DNA of 22,137 bases from Actinomycetota bacterium. GTDB lineage: Bacteria; Actinomycetota; Actinomycetes; Nanopelagicales; Nanopelagicaceae. Below the pieces are notes generated by a model. That model had not been told where the DNA came from and did not search any database. It saw only the letters and a program-made list of their open reading frames with translations. Positions 22,038 to 22,137 of this stretch are shown in pieces (within the stretch, counting starts at the first letter, position 1; the number at the start of each line of letters is the position of its first letter). The translations under genes and the position numbers were made by a program. The stretch covers positions 1 to 22,137 of the forward strand of contig WLHW01000009.1 of NCBI GenBank assembly GCA_009702525.1, read 5' to 3'.

Positions 22038-22137
22038 CTAGCGATAATCCTCCATCGGTGTGCAGGCACAGACCAAATTACGATCTCCATGAGCTCCATC
22101 GATACGAGCTACTGGTGGCCAATACTTCATCCGAGAA
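22038..22137 (-). CDS. gcvP: Glycine dehydrogenase (decarboxylating), C-terminal fragment
   Basis: Only the last 32 residues are in the window; the gene continues beyond 22137. The reverse-strand frame ends in TAG (22038-22040) and reads 'KYWPPVARIDGAHGDRNLV' followed by CAC, which is the signature C-terminus of the P-protein of the glycine cleavage system (PLP-dependent decarboxylation of glycine, partner of lipoylated H protein). The match is short but very characteristic. Operon partners are outside the window. Confidence 0.88.
   Translation of the reverse strand, partial: SRMKYWPPVARIDGAHGDRNLVCACTPMEDYR

Noticed and set aside
1..22137. Prophage, insertion sequence, integron, toxin-antitoxin or defence island
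   Set aside because: No transposase, integrase, phage or toxin gene, no flanking direct repeats, and composition looks uniform; the content is housekeeping throughout.

Overview
The window looks like a chromosomal segment from a streamlined, low-GC member of the Actinobacteria. The gene content is diagnostic: mycothiol ligase MshC with its usual neighbours of unknown function (MSMEG_4193-type phosphatase, DUF3090, SCO1664-type kinase-like protein), PAC2 protein, actinobacterial TrmI, PafB/PafC, TatA/TatC, HelY and FenA. GC is only about 45% by eye, and apart from one small stretch there is almost no intergenic DNA (about 2%, no gap over 80 bp). A freshwater acI/Nanopelagicales-type planktonic actinobacterium fits best, but this is inference.

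Layout. Positions 1-656 hold the 3' part of a DUF554 membrane protein (+). Positions 660-4836 are a minus-strand block reading tRNA-Leu(GAG), apt, a surface-glycan acyltransferase with an SGNH domain, tdk, and a zinc alcohol dehydrogenase. An M20 metallopeptidase (+) and an aldo/keto reductase (-) converge at 6190-6193. Positions 7186-10299 (+) are the mycothiol-linked cluster: phosphatase, DUF3090, SCO1664-type, mshC. PAC2 (-) and a HAD phosphatase (+) diverge from a 30-bp gap, and a RecB-type nuclease (-) and trmI (+) diverge from a 51-bp gap. From 12689 on, trmI-pafB-pafC, tatA-tatC and then diacylglycerol kinase-helY-fenA-lnt run on the plus strand, mostly with overlapping ends. The window closes with the C-terminus of gcvP (-).

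Genes working together: purine/thymidine salvage (apt, tdk); mycothiol synthesis (mshC and companions); tRNA m1A58 modification (trmI); DNA-damage transcription control (pafBC) near nucleic-acid enzymes (RecB-type nuclease, HelY helicase, FenA flap nuclease); Tat export; and lipid/lipoprotein processing (diacylglycerol kinase, Lnt).

The notable points are organisational. trmI overlaps pafB directly, where many actinobacteria carry the proteasome/pupylation genes. Nine genes have a TANNNT box 6-8 nt before the start codon, implying leaderless mRNAs. Three convergent gene pairs have stop codons interlocked in exactly 4 nt. The apt start codon lies 1 nt after a tRNA 3' end. I see no mobile element, CRISPR array or obviously new multi-gene system.
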